A DNA stretch of 5,910 nucleotides from an uncultured Anaerocolumna sp. (lineage in GTDB: Bacteria > Bacillota > Clostridia > Lachnospirales > Lachnospiraceae): positions 1 to 5,910 of the forward strand of contig CALDJN010000255.1 in assembly GCA_937901695.1 (NCBI GenBank), in the 5' to 3' direction. The notes below the pieces were generated by a model, which saw only the letters and a list, made by a program, of their open reading frames with translations, searched no databases and was not told the DNA's origin. Position 1 is the stretch's first letter. Each line of letters opens with the position of its first letter. The position numbers were made by a program, and so were the translations under genes. Positions 5,422 through 5,910 of the stretch are shown here, piece after piece.

Positions 5422-5910
5422 ATGGGAAATAAAAATGTTATAAAAATAGGGATTGGTTTTGCAACTGGACGGAAGAGTTTCCGAAAAGTGTTAAAAACAT
5501 ATGTATATAATTGGCTAGAATCCGGACTGGTAGATAAAGATAACGTAAAATTAAAACTTTTCGTGGCATATGACTTAAAGTATTCTAATACAAAGTTGTC
5601 AGATTATACGAATTTAGATAAGGAAACCCTTGAACTGATTGATGATGCCTACTTTATAGGAGGTACTGCATTAAAAAGTGCTGTAGATGAACTGATTCGT
5701 AAAGGAATCATTAATGAGAAAGAAGGCAGACTGTTTTTTGGAAGTGGCTATGCAGCCAAAAGAAACTCTATTCTGTATGCTGCTTTAAAGAATGATATCG
5801 ATTATCTGGTGTTTTTGGATGATGATGAATATCCACTAGCGGTTACTAACACAAAACCAAATATTGTATGGGGCGGGCAGCATGTAATATTTGGTTTTGT
5901 GTTAGTAACC
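5422..5910 (+). CDS. Probable GT-A-fold glycosyltransferase, N-terminal part, runs off the window
   Basis: Open frame of 163 codons with no stop before the window ends. The ATG at 5422 follows GAGGAG by about 7 nt. The N-terminal strand KIGIGFATGRKSF (8-20), then KLKLFVAYDL (43-52), GYAAKRNSILYAAL (109-122) and DYLVFLDDDEYP (127-138) follow the order of a GT-A nucleotide-sugar-binding domain: a first strand, then the RN..L..A helix, then an acidic metal-binding DxD-type motif (D133-D135) after a hydrophobic strand. The likely role is transfer of a sugar to an envelope polymer or other acceptor, but donor and acceptor are unknown and I do not recognise a named family. Residues from about 156 (IFGFVLVT) are encoded by the right arm of a 25-bp inverted repeat and are probably not native. 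It is divergent from the permease gene. Confidence 0.65.
   Translation, partial: MGNKNVIKIGIGFATGRKSFRKVLKTYVYNWLESGLVDKDNVKLKLFVAYDLKYSNTKLSDYTNLDKETLELIDDAYFIGGTALKSAVDELIRKGIINEKEGRLFFGSGYAAKRNSILYAALKNDIDYLVFLDDDEYPLAVTNTKPNIVWGGQHVIFGFVLVT
5841..5910. repeat. Perfect 25-bp inverted repeat at the window end
   Basis: Bases 5841-5865 and 5886-5910 are exact reverse complements around a 20-nt centre, and pairing can continue for five more pairs, two of them G-T. The right arm ends on the very last base. The left arm encodes plausible protein (VTNTKPNI), while the right arm encodes an unrelated hydrophobic tail. This suggests a snapback or foldback at a contig end. Confidence 0.9.

Overview
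The window is AT-rich, with consensus-like Shine-Dalgarno (SD) sites (AGGAGG, AAGGAG, GAGGAG), Bacillota-style promoters (TTGAAC/TATAAT, TTGACA) and long, repeat-filled intergenic gaps. Protein content and gene style suggest a low-GC anaerobic member of the Clostridia, perhaps Lachnospiraceae. That placement is inference from style; there is no rRNA or other marker gene in the window.

Layout. Four complete genes lie on the minus strand. In transcription order from right to left they are an ArsB/NhaD/SLC13-type ion permease (3498-4778), a soluble DUF4163/DUF3298 (RsiV-like) protein (2599-3297), a small Nudix hydrolase with a degenerate Nudix box (1501-1896) and dihydroorotase pyrC (43-1320). 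Gaps of roughly 180 to 700 bases separate them, so they look like independently transcribed genes and not one operon. On the right, a divergent plus-strand gene (5422 to the window end) encodes the N-terminal part of a probable GT-A-fold glycosyltransferase. It is preceded by a good promoter and a structured leader of about 200 nt.

Intergenic DNA. The gap 1897-2598 holds three 17-bp tandem palindromic repeats, several small hairpins, three copies of a ~50-bp palindromic element (one inverted) and nearly three 19-bp tandem repeats. A pair of 28-bp direct repeats lies between the permease and the DUF3298 gene. A perfect 12-bp inverted repeat spans the DUF3298 start codon, placing the AUG in a stem and the SD in the loop. 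The last 70 bases form a perfect 25-bp inverted repeat ending exactly at the last base, which looks more like a contig-end snapback artefact than biology.

How the genes relate. pyrC is de novo pyrimidine synthesis; the Nudix enzyme is housecleaning or nucleotide-related; the permease is ion transport; the other two are of uncertain role. Nothing links them into one pathway, and I see no defence system, mobile-element gene or CRISPR array. The most interesting material is cis-acting: the start-codon hairpin, the palindromic repeat family and the structured leader.
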